Below, in pieces: positions 25,591 through 35,021 of a DNA stretch of 64,000 nucleotides. The position numbers and the translations under genes are program-made. The stretch's first letter is position 1; the number at the start of each line of letters is the position of its first letter. Origin of the DNA: CAZKRL01 sp964555295 (GTDB taxonomy: Bacteria; Bacteroidota; Bacteroidia; Flavobacteriales_D; Sanyastnellaceae); contig CAZKRL010000005.1 of NCBI GenBank assembly GCA_964555295.1, positions 47,971 through 111,970 on the forward strand, in the 5' to 3' direction. The notes under the pieces are model-generated. The model worked only from the letters and a program-made list of their open reading frames with translations. It did not search any database and was not told the DNA's origin.

Positions 25591-26864
25591 TTTTTTCTGG
25601 GCTTTGATTTTTTATCTTTTTTCTGAGGCTTGAATTTTTTTTCATGAAAGGCTCCTTTGAATGTAGGGTCATTTCTCCTCCTTTGTCGATCGATCTCACG
25701 AAGTTGTTCTTGACGTTCTTCTCGGGATGTTGGATGAACAGTAATGTCAGTCGGAAGCTGAACCCTTTTGATGCTCATCCTGATCAGCTCTTCAATTCTT
25801 TGCAATTGATCCATCTCAGATACATCAGCCATGGTTAAAGCGATTCCACTCTTGCCGGCTCTGCCTGTTCGTCCAATACGATGAACATAATCTTCATGAT
25901 GTGAGGGCACACTCAGGTTTACTACATGGGAAATGTCCTCAACGTCAATTCCCCTTGCACTGATATCCGTAGTAACCAATATTCTCGCCTCACCGGTTCT
26001 GAATATATCAAGTGCGGTTGTTCTCGCTGACTGAGATTTGTTTGCATTGAGCAGCATGACTTTGCCCACTTCAGTTCTTTGGAGATAGGCAAAAACTTGT
26101 GACGCTTTTTCTCTTGTTTTGACGAACACCATAACTCTCACCGATGCCGGATCCTTTAAAATATGGAGCAGTAATTCAAGCTTGGTTCTGAAATTGGGTA
26201 CCTCGTATAATGAATGATCTACAGTTATTGCAGGCGTGGCTTGTGGTGTTATTTCTATGATTTCAGGGAATAGCATGAAGTTGTCGGCAATGTTTTTAAC
26301 TGCCGGTGGAAAGGTGGCTGAGAAAAGCAGAAGCTGCTTTTTTTGCGGCATGGTCTCTTGCATACGTCGCAATTGCGGCCAAAACCCCATATCCATAAGC
26401 CTGTCGCATTCATCGAGAACGAGATGCTTGATTTTTTTTACAGTGAGCACTCCCTTGGTATACAATTCTAGAAATCTTCCGGGTGTGCTAACGATTATGT
26501 CACATCCGTTTTCAATTTTTTTTATTTGTTCACGTGGACCCATACCTCCAATAAGTAATAGGGGGCGCAAGTCGGTGTATTGAGCCAACTTTACAGCCGC
26601 CTCATGCACCTGTATTGCCAGCTCTTTCGTGGGAACAATCACCAAAGCTCTTGAGTCATTTCCTTGTGCGAACTTCAGTTGCTGAAGAAGAGGCAGTAGA
26701 TAGGCCGCAGTTTTCCCTGTTCCTGTTTGTGCAATGCCTATGAGGTCTCTGCCCGACATTATGGTGGGAATGGCCTCTTTCTGAATCTCTGTCGGTTCGG
26801 TGTAATTAAGGTCTTCAACGGCATTAAGAAATTGGCGTGTTAGCTTTAATCTGTCGAATCCCAT
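25587..26864 (-). CDS. DEAD-box ATP-dependent RNA helicase (RhlE-like)
   Basis: A 425-residue RNA helicase with a Q motif (FLNAVEDLNYTEPTEIQ), AQTGTGKT (motif I), PTKELAIQ (Ia), STPGRFLE (Ib), VLDECDRLMDMGF (II; the motif reads DECD in place of DEAD), SATFP (III), TTDISARGIDVEDISHVVN (V) and HRIGRTGRAGKSG (VI). A basic Lys/Arg-rich C-terminal tail (about residues 375-425) probably binds RNA. Likely roles are ribosome assembly or mRNA decay. Confidence 0.93.
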   Translation of the reverse strand: MGFDRLKLTRQFLNAVEDLNYTEPTEIQKEAIPTIMSGRDLIGIAQTGTGKTAAYLLPLLQQLKFAQGNDSRALVIVPTKELAIQVHEAAVKLAQYTDLRPLLLIGGMGPREQIKKIENGCDIIVSTPGRFLELYTKGVLTVKKIKHLVLDECDRLMDMGFWPQLRRMQETMPQKKQLLLFSATFPPAVKNIADNFMLFPEIIEITPQATPAITVDHSLYEVPNFRTKLELLLHILKDPASVRVMVFVKTREKASQVFAYLQRTEVGKVMLLNANKSQSARTTALDIFRTGEARILVTTDISARGIDVEDISHVVNLSVPSHHEDYVHRIGRTGRAGKSGIALTMADVSEMDQLQRIEELIRMSIKRVQLPTDITVHPTSREERQEQLREIDRQRRRNDPTFKGAFHEKKFKPQKKDKKSKPRKK

Positions 26865-26922
26865 AGTTCCGCGAAAGGTAATAATGTTTGTAAATGCGAA
26901 GTCGATTTATGATCATTCTATC

Positions 26923-27825
26923 CTATTTCGCAATGGCTTGATAGGAATCGACAGTTAGATCTATGAGTTTTACCGCCCTCTCATCACTGAGCTTCCAGCG
27001 CAAAAACTTTATGCCCATGCAGCGCATCAGCGAAGTAATCCTGCTCCTGGTTCTATATATTTTTCCGAGTTGATATGTGAGCGTTATGTATTGAATTCCG
27101 TCCGTCGTCTCTACCAAAAAGGAGTGATGGGAGAATGTAGGTAAGCAAGATAGCACTCCCTGAGAATACAGCTGATCATTGATGACAGGCCAGCCTTTGG
27201 GCATGTATTCACCATGGTTGATGTGTCGTTTGACTTTTTTCCATTTGCGCTCATAGATGAGATCACTCAACTTACTTTCTACTCGTTTTTTGTTCAATGC
27301 TGTAGGACTCAGTAGGTTGCTCTGCAACGGTCCTTGCCATTCCAGTATCTCTGCCACATGCGTGTAATTACCAAGCAATGCGCCAGAGCTATCCGTGTAT
27401 GCAAATACATACTCAAACATTTTACAATGTGAGGGATCGTAAATAACTTGGTATGCACAATCAATGGCTGTGTCGCGCTTAACTATCAAAGTCTGACGAT
27501 AGCTTTTGCCAATGTCTAGATTCCAGATGGATACTTGTGATGTGCTGTCGGTGATGAAGTTTAACGTCTTGTGATATTGCCATTTCATGCCATCGCGCCG
27601 ATATTCTGCGACCTGAAAGATTTGACCATAAGATCTCATATCCCATGGAATGATGATATTGGCATCATGTCCTGATTCATTCGTGAAGACTACATCTAAT
27701 GCCAGAAGTGAGTCATCTGCTTGGAGCAGCTCACCTCGGGTTAAGGTCAGTGTAAGTGTTTGTTTGTCGAAGTTGGATTGTGAGAGAAAGTGACAGCAGT
27801 ACGCGCATGCCCCCAGAACTGTCAT
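26923..27825 (-). CDS. Hypothetical secreted protein
   Basis: I chose the ATG at 27825 (300 residues) because a TATCTTCG box lies 10 nt upstream, and the protein then begins with a hydrophobic MTVLGACAYCCHFLSQ stretch that looks like a signal peptide. The frame stays open to an ATG at 27909, but that would include the promoter box. The mature part includes FTNESGHDANIIIPWDMRSYG and a Cys-containing YDPSHCKMFEYVF. I recognise no family; a role cannot be given. Confidence 0.6.
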   Translation of the reverse strand: MTVLGACAYCCHFLSQSNFDKQTLTLTLTRGELLQADDSLLALDVVFTNESGHDANIIIPWDMRSYGQIFQVAEYRRDGMKWQYHKTLNFITDSTSQVSIWNLDIGKSYRQTLIVKRDTAIDCAYQVIYDPSHCKMFEYVFAYTDSSGALLGNYTHVAEILEWQGPLQSNLLSPTALNKKRVESKLSDLIYERKWKKVKRHINHGEYMPKGWPVINDQLYSQGVLSCLPTFSHHSFLVETTDGIQYITLTYQLGKIYRTRSRITSLMRCMGIKFLRWKLSDERAVKLIDLTVDSYQAIAK

Positions 27826-27835
27826 TACTAACTTT

Positions 27836-27843
27836 CGAAGATA
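27836..27843 (-). promoter_or_regulatory. -7 promoter box (TAnnTTCG type) for the 26923-27825 gene
   Basis: Minus strand TATCTTCG ends 10 nt before the chosen ATG at 27825 and helps decide that start. Confidence 0.4.
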
Positions 27844-27958
27844 TGTTTCTTCCACGTGGCGAAATTTAACCGTATCTGTGAAAAATTCTCGTTGGCAATC
27901 TTTTACCATTGTTCAAAACTCCACATGTTATCAACGGTTCGTCGCGCATATGCTGAGA

Positions 27959-27966
27959 TAAATTCG
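27959..27966 (+). promoter_or_regulatory. -7 promoter box (TAnnTTCG type) for parE-parC
   Basis: TAAATTCG lies 26 nt upstream of the parE ATG; a TTCG lies 17 nt further upstream in the -33 region. Confidence 0.4.
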
Positions 27967-27992
27967 CGCTTTCATTGTTGTCAGCGTATTTC

Positions 27993-29864
27993 ATGGCAGA
28001 ACAAAATCAATATACCGAAGATAATATCCGATCGCTTGAATGGCACGAGCATATCCGGCTGCGGCCGGGTATGTATATCGGCAAGCTGGGCGATGGTTCT
28101 GCATACGATGATGGTATCTATGTCTTGCTCAAGGAAATCATCGATAACTCTATCGACGAATTTGTGATGGGATTCGGAAAGACCATCGACGTAACGATCA
28201 AAGACGGCACAGTCACGGTTCGTGATTACGGTCGTGGGATTCCACTGGGTAAAGTGATTGATTGCGTATCGCGCATCAACACTGGAGGTAAGTACGATAC
28301 GCGCGCCTTCAAAAAAAGTGTAGGTCTCAATGGTGTTGGTACAAAAGCGGTCAATGCGCTCAGTGGCTATTTTGTGGTGGAAAGTGTGCGCGATGGTTCA
28401 GCAAAATCAGCTGAATTTAAATGCGGGCACCTCACCAAAGATCATGCACTCAAAAAGTCAGACAGTAAGAATGGCACTCTCATGTCTTTCGTTCCTGACA
28501 TCAGTATTTTTCATCAGTTTCAATTTCGCACGCAGCACGTTGAAAAGCTGTTGTGGAATTACTGCTATCTGAATACAGGACTGACCATCGTATTCAATGG
28601 TCAGAAGTATAAGAGTGACAATGGCCTGAAAGATTTACTGGCGGCCAATCTCGGAGAGGATCAACTCTATCCTACCATTCACCTGCGCGGTGAAGACATC
28701 GAAGTGGCGATCACTCATACCAATAGTTACGGTGAGGATTATTACAGCTTTGTCAACGGTCAGTATACCACCCAAGGCGGTACTCATCAAGGGGCATTTC
28801 GAGAGGCCTATGTAAAGGTCATTCGCGATTTTTTCGGTAAGGATTATGAGGCCGTTGATATTCGTTCAGGCATCACAGCCGCCGTTGCGGTAAAGGTCAT
28901 CGAGCCGGTGTTCGAGTCGCAGACCAAAACGAAATTGGGCTCTAACGAAATCGAGCCGAATGGCAAGAGCATGAAGGCATTTGTGCTGGAGTTCTTGCAG
29001 AAGGAACTCGATAATTTTTTGCATAAGAATCCTGAGGCAGTGCAGGGATTGCAGAAGAAGATTTTGCAGAGTGAGCGTGAGCGCAAGGAATTACAAGGAA
29101 TTCAGAAATTGGCCAGAGATCGTGCGAAGAAAGCCAATCTTCACAATAAAAAACTGCGCGATTGTAAGGTGCATCTTTCGGATAACAAGCCGGAAGCAAC
29201 TGAAACCACACTCTTCATCACAGAAGGCGATAGCGCGAGTGGCTCCATTACCATCTCTCGTAATGCCATGACACAGGCGGTGTTCAGCTTGCGCGGTAAG
29301 CCACTGAATACCTATGGAATGACCAAGAAGGTGGTATACGAAAATGAAGAATTCAATTTATTGCAAGCTGCACTCGATATTGAAGATGGCTTGGACGAAT
29401 TGCGCTATAACCGCATCGTGATTGCCACAGATGCCGATGTGGATGGAATGCACATCCGTTTGTTGTTGATTACCTTCTTCTTGCAGTTCTTCCCGGATCT
29501 GGTTCGTCATGGTCACTTGTTTGTTCTGCAAACACCGCTCTTCAGGGTTCGCAACAAGAAGGAAACGCACTATTGTTACAGTGAACAGGAGAAATTGGCT
29601 GCAATGCGAAAGCTCGGCAGTAAGCCTGAAATCACCCGATTCAAAGGTCTTGGAGAAATATCCCCCGAGGAATTCAAGAAATTCATCGGACCCGATATTC
29701 GTCTGGAGCCCGTTGTTATTGGAAAAGATTCGCACCTGAAAGAAATGCTCGAGTTTTACATGGGAAAGAATACTCCAGATCGTCAGGAGTTCATCATCAG
29801 AAATTTGCGTATTGAAAAGGATGAAGCACCTGAGCTTGCATCAGAAACCGTAACCGAGTCATGA
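27993..29864 (+). CDS. parE: DNA topoisomerase IV subunit B
   Basis: ATPase and TOPRIM subunit of topoisomerase IV, which unlinks daughter chromosomes. It has the GHKL ATPase motifs EIIDNSIDEF and DYGRGIP, plus NGVGTKAVNALS. The TOPRIM part has FITEGDSASGS near residue 411 and ATDADVDGMHIR near 479. The ASGS in place of the usual AGGS is typical of the Bacteroidota ParE branch. The 623-residue form starts at the ATG at 27993; six further codons upstream are open. It overlaps parC by 4 bp, and the pairing supports ParE over GyrB. Confidence 0.94.
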   Translation: MAEQNQYTEDNIRSLEWHEHIRLRPGMYIGKLGDGSAYDDGIYVLLKEIIDNSIDEFVMGFGKTIDVTIKDGTVTVRDYGRGIPLGKVIDCVSRINTGGKYDTRAFKKSVGLNGVGTKAVNALSGYFVVESVRDGSAKSAEFKCGHLTKDHALKKSDSKNGTLMSFVPDISIFHQFQFRTQHVEKLLWNYCYLNTGLTIVFNGQKYKSDNGLKDLLAANLGEDQLYPTIHLRGEDIEVAITHTNSYGEDYYSFVNGQYTTQGGTHQGAFREAYVKVIRDFFGKDYEAVDIRSGITAAVAVKVIEPVFESQTKTKLGSNEIEPNGKSMKAFVLEFLQKELDNFLHKNPEAVQGLQKKILQSERERKELQGIQKLARDRAKKANLHNKKLRDCKVHLSDNKPEATETTLFITEGDSASGSITISRNAMTQAVFSLRGKPLNTYGMTKKVVYENEEFNLLQAALDIEDGLDELRYNRIVIATDADVDGMHIRLLLITFFLQFFPDLVRHGHLFVLQTPLFRVRNKKETHYCYSEQEKLAAMRKLGSKPEITRFKGLGEISPEEFKKFIGPDIRLEPVVIGKDSHLKEMLEFYMGKNTPDRQEFIIRNLRIEKDEAPELASETVTES

Positions 29865-32626
29865 GCGAAGAAAGTCAGTCACCCGAACAGCCCGTAGATG
29901 GTAATCTGGGAAACGTTATCCAGGTGCAATCGCTCTATGAGGGTTGGTTTCTGGACTACGCAAGTTATGTGATCCTCGAGCGCGCAGTGCCGCATATTCA
30001 CGATGGTCTCAAGCCGGTTCAACGGCGCATTCTTCATTCTCTATGGGAGATGGACGACGGCCGATTCAACAAAGTAGCCAATGTAATCGGCAACACCATG
30101 AAGTATCATCCTCACGGCGATGCCAGTATTGGTGATGCATTGGTGCAGATGGGCCAGAAGGATTTGTTGCTCGATACCCAAGGAAACTGGGGAAATATCT
30201 ACACGGGTGATTCTGCTGCTGCGCCGCGATATATCGAGGTGCGTCTCAATAAGTTTGCTCACGATGTGGTCTTTAACCCGAAGGTTACCACATGGCTGAG
30301 TAGCTATGATGGTCGAAACAAAGAACCTGAAACCTTACCCGTAAAATTCCCTCTCGTGCTCTCATCGGGGGTGGAAGGTATTGCCGTGGGTCTGGCATGC
30401 AAGATCCTGCCACACAATTTCAACGAACTGATTGATGCGAGCATCGATGCATTGCGTGGCAAACGAACGCATCTTATGCCCGATTTTCAGACCGGCGGAC
30501 TGGCAGATTGTACCGATTACAATTCCGGTCTGCGCGGCGGAAAAATCCGAGTACGTGCGCGCATCCGCAAAGACGAAAAGGAGAAGTCGCTCACCATCAC
30601 CGAAATACCCTATGGTACCACCACGGTGTCTTTGATTGACTCTATACTCAAGGCCAACGACAAGGGTAAAATCAAGATCCGTAAGGTGGAAGATATCACT
30701 ACGGATAAAGTAGAAATCATTGTGCATCTTGCCCCTGGAACTTCTCCCGACAAGACCATTGATGCGCTCTACGCATTCACCGATTGCGAGGTGAGCATCT
30801 CTCCGAATACATGTGTAATTTCTGATGATAAGCCGGTATTCATCTCCGTAGATGAACTGCTGAGAATCTCAACAGAACATACCAAGGATCTGATTCGCGA
30901 GGAGCTCAACATCCAACTCAATGAATTCAATGAGCAATGGTTTTTTGCATCTCTCGAGAAGATCTTTATCGAGAAGAGAATCTATCGGAAAATTGAGGAG
31001 TGTGAAACTTGGGAGGAAATTATCTCCACGATTCACAAAGGGTTGAAGCCCTATACCAAAGACTTTTTCCGCGAGGTTACCGATGATGATGTTACCCGTC
31101 TCACCGAGATTCGTATCAAGCGTATTTCCAAATTCGATTCTTTCAAAGCCGATGAGCACATCACAAAACTGGAGGCAGAGATCAAAGAGGTTAAGCGGAA
31201 GCTCAAGGAACTCGTTGAAACCTGCATCGATTATTTCAAAGAGCTGAAAAGGAAGTACGGCAAAGACCGCGAGCGGAAGACAGAGTTGCGTCAGTTTGAT
31301 ACCGTGGAAGCCAGCAAGGTGGCCATTGCCAACGTGAAGTTGTTTGTCAACCGAGCTGAAGGATTTGCAGGCACGGGGTTGAAGCGCGACGAAGGCGAAT
31401 GGGTCTGTGAGTGTTCCGACATTGACGATATCATTGTGTTTCGGCGCGATGGTAAAATGTTGGTCAAACGGGTAGAGCAGAAAGCTTTCTTCGGTAAAGA
31501 CATCATACACATTGCTGTATGGAAGAAGGACGATAAGCGCACGATATACAATATGATATACAGTGATGGCAAGAAGAATGGCGCTATGATGAAACGCTTC
31601 GCCATTACGGCTATCACACGAGATAAGGAATACGATCTAACCAAAGGTACACCCGGTAGTGAGGTACTGCATTTTAGCGCAAACCCCAATGGTGAGGCGG
31701 AAGTAGTAACCATTCACTTGCGTGCGCTGGAGAGATTGCGCAAACTCAAATACGATGTGAATTTTGCGGACCTTGCCATCAAGGGAAGGGATGCGGTGGG
31801 TAATGTAGTAAGTAAGTTTCCTGTGAAGCGAGTAGAATTGCGACAGGCGGGCATCAGCACATTGGGTGCGCGTAAAATCTGGTTGGATGAGAGTGTGATG
31901 CGATTGAATGAAGAAGGTCATGGACGGTTTTTGGGTGACTTCAACGCGGAGGATAAAATTCTTGTGGTGGTAAAGAGCGGTATTTACAAGTTGATTGCCC
32001 CGGATTTATCGGCGCACTTCGACGAGGGTACATTGATCGTAGAACGTTGGATCAAAGAGAAACCACTTTCTGCTGTATACTTCGATGGGGATAAACAAAC
32101 TTGGTTTGTCAAGCGTTTTCTCGTTGAGGATTCCCGAGGTCCGGTGACCTTTATCGGTGAGCATGCAGGTTCGAAATTGGGCATTGCCACGTTGCTTCAT
32201 CATCCGGTAGTGTATGTGCGTTTTGATAAGCGAAATAAAATCGCGAAGAACAAAATGGACGAGAGTATTGGCCTACGTGATTTTATCGCGGTGAAGGGCC
32301 TGAAGGCCATAGGAAACAAACTCACGAATTATCCTGTCCTCAACATTGAATTGCTGGAAGCCGACCAGCAGATGGAAGACCAAAGTGAGAATTTATTGCA
32401 AGACTTGATAGCTGCAAAACAGCCACGTCAGGGAGCTTTCGATATTGATAATGAAAACTTCATTCCCCAAGATCCGGCTGAAATAGAATTTGAGATTGAA
32501 GGACTGGAAGAAGACATGGCGAGGTTCAGAGCACTTCGCGAGGCGGGTAAAAGTGATGCTCCTTCAGAGAGTACACCCAAAGCGAAGGGTAAGGCCGCTC
32601 CCGGAACGCAGGGCAGTTTGTTCTAA
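29861..32626 (+). CDS. parC: DNA topoisomerase IV subunit A
   Basis: DNA-cleaving subunit of topoisomerase IV, 921 residues. The breakage-reunion domain has HIHDGLKPVQRRIL, KYHPHGDASIGDALVQM, and the catalytic Tyr124 in SAAAPRYIEVRL. A coiled-coil tower (about 370-460) and a C-terminal beta-pinwheel region (about 500-800) follow. The last 100 residues are acidic then basic and look disordered. Overlap with parE (ATGA) makes a two-gene operon; the next gene downstream is convergent. Confidence 0.95.
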   Translation: MSEESQSPEQPVDGNLGNVIQVQSLYEGWFLDYASYVILERAVPHIHDGLKPVQRRILHSLWEMDDGRFNKVANVIGNTMKYHPHGDASIGDALVQMGQKDLLLDTQGNWGNIYTGDSAAAPRYIEVRLNKFAHDVVFNPKVTTWLSSYDGRNKEPETLPVKFPLVLSSGVEGIAVGLACKILPHNFNELIDASIDALRGKRTHLMPDFQTGGLADCTDYNSGLRGGKIRVRARIRKDEKEKSLTITEIPYGTTTVSLIDSILKANDKGKIKIRKVEDITTDKVEIIVHLAPGTSPDKTIDALYAFTDCEVSISPNTCVISDDKPVFISVDELLRISTEHTKDLIREELNIQLNEFNEQWFFASLEKIFIEKRIYRKIEECETWEEIISTIHKGLKPYTKDFFREVTDDDVTRLTEIRIKRISKFDSFKADEHITKLEAEIKEVKRKLKELVETCIDYFKELKRKYGKDRERKTELRQFDTVEASKVAIANVKLFVNRAEGFAGTGLKRDEGEWVCECSDIDDIIVFRRDGKMLVKRVEQKAFFGKDIIHIAVWKKDDKRTIYNMIYSDGKKNGAMMKRFAITAITRDKEYDLTKGTPGSEVLHFSANPNGEAEVVTIHLRALERLRKLKYDVNFADLAIKGRDAVGNVVSKFPVKRVELRQAGISTLGARKIWLDESVMRLNEEGHGRFLGDFNAEDKILVVVKSGIYKLIAPDLSAHFDEGTLIVERWIKEKPLSAVYFDGDKQTWFVKRFLVEDSRGPVTFIGEHAGSKLGIATLLHHPVVYVRFDKRNKIAKNKMDESIGLRDFIAVKGLKAIGNKLTNYPVLNIELLEADQQMEDQSENLLQDLIAAKQPRQGAFDIDNENFIPQDPAEIEFEIEGLEEDMARFRALREAGKSDAPSESTPKAKGKAAPGTQGSLF

Positions 32627-32681
32627 TACAATGACATCATTTTATCGCTTTTTGCGATTCAGACAAGTAGAAGCTGTTTTG

Positions 32682-33356
32682 TTACTTCTTGGGTGCTGAG
32701 TTTTCTATAGGCTCAACCTTAATTAATTCAACTTCAAATATGAGCGCTGAATGTGCTTGAATTTTTCCTGTAGCTCTTGCGCCATACGCGAGTTGAGAAG
32801 GAATGTAAAATGTGGTCTTGCCGCCTTCTTTCATGAGTTGCAATCCCTCAGTCCAACCCGGAATTACTTGATTTAATCCAAATGAAGCGGGTTGTCCTCG
32901 CTCTACAGATGAATCAAAAACTGTACCGTCGATGAGTGTGCCATGATAATGCACCGTTACTTTGTCATTGTTGTCGGGTTGAACTCCGGAACCAGGGGAT
33001 GTATGTAAATACTGTAGTCCAGTAGAGGTGGTTTGAACACCTGACTTCTTTTTATTGGCGGCCAGAAAATCTTCTCCGGCTTTTTTGTTGGCTTTTGCTT
33101 TTTGGTCGGCAATTCTCTTGATTTCTTCTTGATAGATCTTTGCGGCCGTCTGGGTGTCCATCTTGGTTTGCCCAGTCATGTGGCTTCGGATGGCGTCGAG
33201 TAATATATTTTCATTGAGTTCAATGATGCCGGCTTTGCGGAGGTTTTCTACCATGTTTATGCCGGCTGCATACGAAACGCTATCGTTATGGTTCCTTAGC
33301 TGTGCTTGAGTATGAATGGTATACAAAAAAGCAAATAAGAGAATGACTATACGCAT
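32682..33356 (-). CDS. Secreted FKBP-type peptidyl-prolyl isomerase (paralogue 1)
   Basis: A 224-residue periplasmic folding catalyst: signal peptide (residues 1-19), FKBP N-terminal dimerisation/helical domain with NDSVSYAAGINMVENL, then the FKBP isomerase domain. In that domain VTVHYHGTLIDGTVFDSS, GLNQVIPGWTEGLQLM and FYIPSQLAYGARATG mark the active-site pocket (Tyr, Phe, Asp, Trp). It closely resembles the paralogue at 42293-42964, with a nearly identical core. It is convergent with parC and lies 56 bp upstream of yaaA on the same strand. Confidence 0.93.
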   Translation of the reverse strand: MRIVILLFAFLYTIHTQAQLRNHNDSVSYAAGINMVENLRKAGIIELNENILLDAIRSHMTGQTKMDTQTAAKIYQEEIKRIADQKAKANKKAGEDFLAANKKKSGVQTTSTGLQYLHTSPGSGVQPDNNDKVTVHYHGTLIDGTVFDSSVERGQPASFGLNQVIPGWTEGLQLMKEGGKTTFYIPSQLAYGARATGKIQAHSALIFEVELIKVEPIENSAPKK

Positions 33357-33373
33357 GATGTAAAATTTTTAGA

Positions 33374-33381
33374 CGAAATTA
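33374..33381 (-). promoter_or_regulatory. -7 promoter box (TAnnTTCG type) for FKBP paralogue 1
   Basis: Minus strand TAATTTCG, 17 nt before the ATG at 33356; the same octamer precedes siaC at 59508. Confidence 0.4.
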
Positions 33382-33412
33382 CAATGATGAACAGTAAGAA
33401 AAAGTTAAACAT

Positions 33413-34183
33413 TTATCTTGTGAATAGTAGCGTCTTTTCGTCGGATATATCTTCATTGAAACGGTATCCAGCAAGATTGAATTTTTTCAGTTCTGATATG
33501 GTTTTAGGGACTTGCTGAAGGATATATCTGGCCATGAGGCCGCGCGCTACCTTGGCATAGGTCGATACCGAAACAGCTTTGCCGTTTTTCAATTCTCGAA
33601 AGTCACATCTTATAATTTTTATTGAAATGGCTTTCTCATCAAGAACGGTTGAATATTCTAGCGAGGCGAGGTTTATTAGAACGTCCCTTTCTTTTGTTTC
33701 ATCATTGATGGCTTGGCTAATATGTTCCCGCCAGTATGATGAGAGTGAGGTATGACCTTGGGTTAAGGATATTGGAGTTCCCATCATCAAGCGGTAAGGT
33801 TGAATCAGCTGCAGCGGTTTCAAATATCCGTATAGACCACTCAAAATTCTGATATGGGTGTCGGCTGTAATGAGTTGTTTTTCAGTTAATGTTTTAGCAT
33901 CAAGACCACGATAGACATCGCCGGAAAAGGCAAGTATGGCGGGAGTTGCTGCAGGTAATTGCATCGGGTATCGAATCGCTTTATGCATTGCGCAGGTTTC
34001 ATGCGCAATGGAAGCACTTACGCCCATTCTTTTCGCGATTTCCATTTCATCCCATTTCGTAACATGCCGTAATAGAAATTCTGTCTGTGATTGTAAGGTG
34101 GGTTGTGAGTATGGAAGTGTAGGTAGCTCGGCTGGTATGGCCATCTTTTTAGATGGTGAGAGAATGGCTATAAGTCTTGACAT
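33413..34183 (-). CDS. yaaA: YaaA family peroxide-stress protein
   Basis: A 256-residue member of the UPF0246/YaaA family; in E. coli YaaA lowers intracellular free iron during peroxide stress. Family patterns are ILSPSKKM near the N-terminus, AILAFSGDVYRGLDAKTL, HIRILSGLYGYLKPLQLIQPYRLMMGT and a C-terminal FNLAGYRFNEDISDEKTLLF. It lies 3 bp from the LOG-family gene upstream, so the two form one transcription unit. Confidence 0.92.
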   Translation of the reverse strand: MSRLIAILSPSKKMAIPAELPTLPYSQPTLQSQTEFLLRHVTKWDEMEIAKRMGVSASIAHETCAMHKAIRYPMQLPAATPAILAFSGDVYRGLDAKTLTEKQLITADTHIRILSGLYGYLKPLQLIQPYRLMMGTPISLTQGHTSLSSYWREHISQAINDETKERDVLINLASLEYSTVLDEKAISIKIIRCDFRELKNGKAVSVSTYAKVARGLMARYILQQVPKTISELKKFNLAGYRFNEDISDEKTLLFTR

Positions 34184-34186
34184 CCC

Positions 34187-34909
34187 TTAGAAGTTAGGAC
34201 GAAGGAGATATTGCGAATAGAATTTATCAATTTCTTCTACGGCTTCTTGTGCGGTATCCACAAGTGAAAAGAGAAATACATCATCAGGTGAAATATTTTT
34301 TGCGTTTTCAAGAAGTGTTGTCTTAATCCAATCAATCAGGCCTACCCAGAATGATTTTCCTACGAGAATAATTGGGAATTTGCCAATTTTATCTGTCTGA
34401 ATCAAGGTGAGAGCTTCAAAGAGTTCATCTAAAGTTCCGAAGCCGCCCGGCATGACGATGAAGCCTTGGCTGTATTTGACAAACATCACCTTACGCACAA
34501 AGAAGTAGTCGAAATTTATGCTCTTGTCATGGTCGACATATTGGTTGCCATGTTGTTCAAATGGTAGAACTATATTGAGACCAACAGAGGTTCCGCCGCC
34601 CTCGTGAGCGCCTTTATTTGCGGCCTCCATAATTCCCGGACCGCCACCGGTAATTACCCCATATCCCTTTTGGGTTAGGTTAAACGCGATGTCCCGCGCC
34701 GTGATGTAATGGGGGTTATCCGGTTTAGTGCGTGCCGAACCAAATATGGAGACGCAGGGACCAATGCGAGCCATTCTCTCATATCCTTCCACGAATTCTC
34801 CCATAATCCTGAATATAGACCATGAGTCATTGCTTCTTGTTTCATTCCAACTGCGTTGAGTGAATTTCTCCGTAACGCGACTATCTCTCTCGTTCATATT
34901 AATCGACAT
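34187..34909 (-). CDS. LOG family protein (TIGR00730, cytokinin riboside 5'-monophosphate phosphoribohydrolase-like)
   Basis: A 240-residue Rossmann-fold hydrolase that releases the base from a nucleoside 5'-monophosphate. Hallmarks are VSIFGSART, YGVITGGGPGIMEAANKGAHEGGG, the FVRKVMFVKYSQGFIVMPGGFGTLDELFE core carrying the PGGxGTxxE motif, and KFPIILVGKSFW. The physiological substrate in bacteria is often AMP; cytokinin production is not implied. A second in-frame Met at residue 5 is an equal start choice. It leads yaaA by 3 bp. Confidence 0.93.
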   Translation of the reverse strand: MSINMNERDSRVTEKFTQRSWNETRSNDSWSIFRIMGEFVEGYERMARIGPCVSIFGSARTKPDNPHYITARDIAFNLTQKGYGVITGGGPGIMEAANKGAHEGGGTSVGLNIVLPFEQHGNQYVDHDKSINFDYFFVRKVMFVKYSQGFIVMPGGFGTLDELFEALTLIQTDKIGKFPIILVGKSFWVGLIDWIKTTLLENAKNISPDDVFLFSLVDTAQEAVEEIDKFYSQYLLRPNF

Positions 34910-35021
34910 ATTTAATAGGGCAACAAGTTAGATACTTATTCATCACATGATGAATAAATCACTCGTTCCAACAATGATTTTACCTGCTGAAGATTGCTTT
35001 GAATCGAAGCAATTCAGTGAA

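Noticed and set aside
32643..32656. TCGC-T5-GCGA stem between convergent parC and FKBP1
   Set aside because: Only 4 bp and no clear T run on either strand; not enough for a terminator call.
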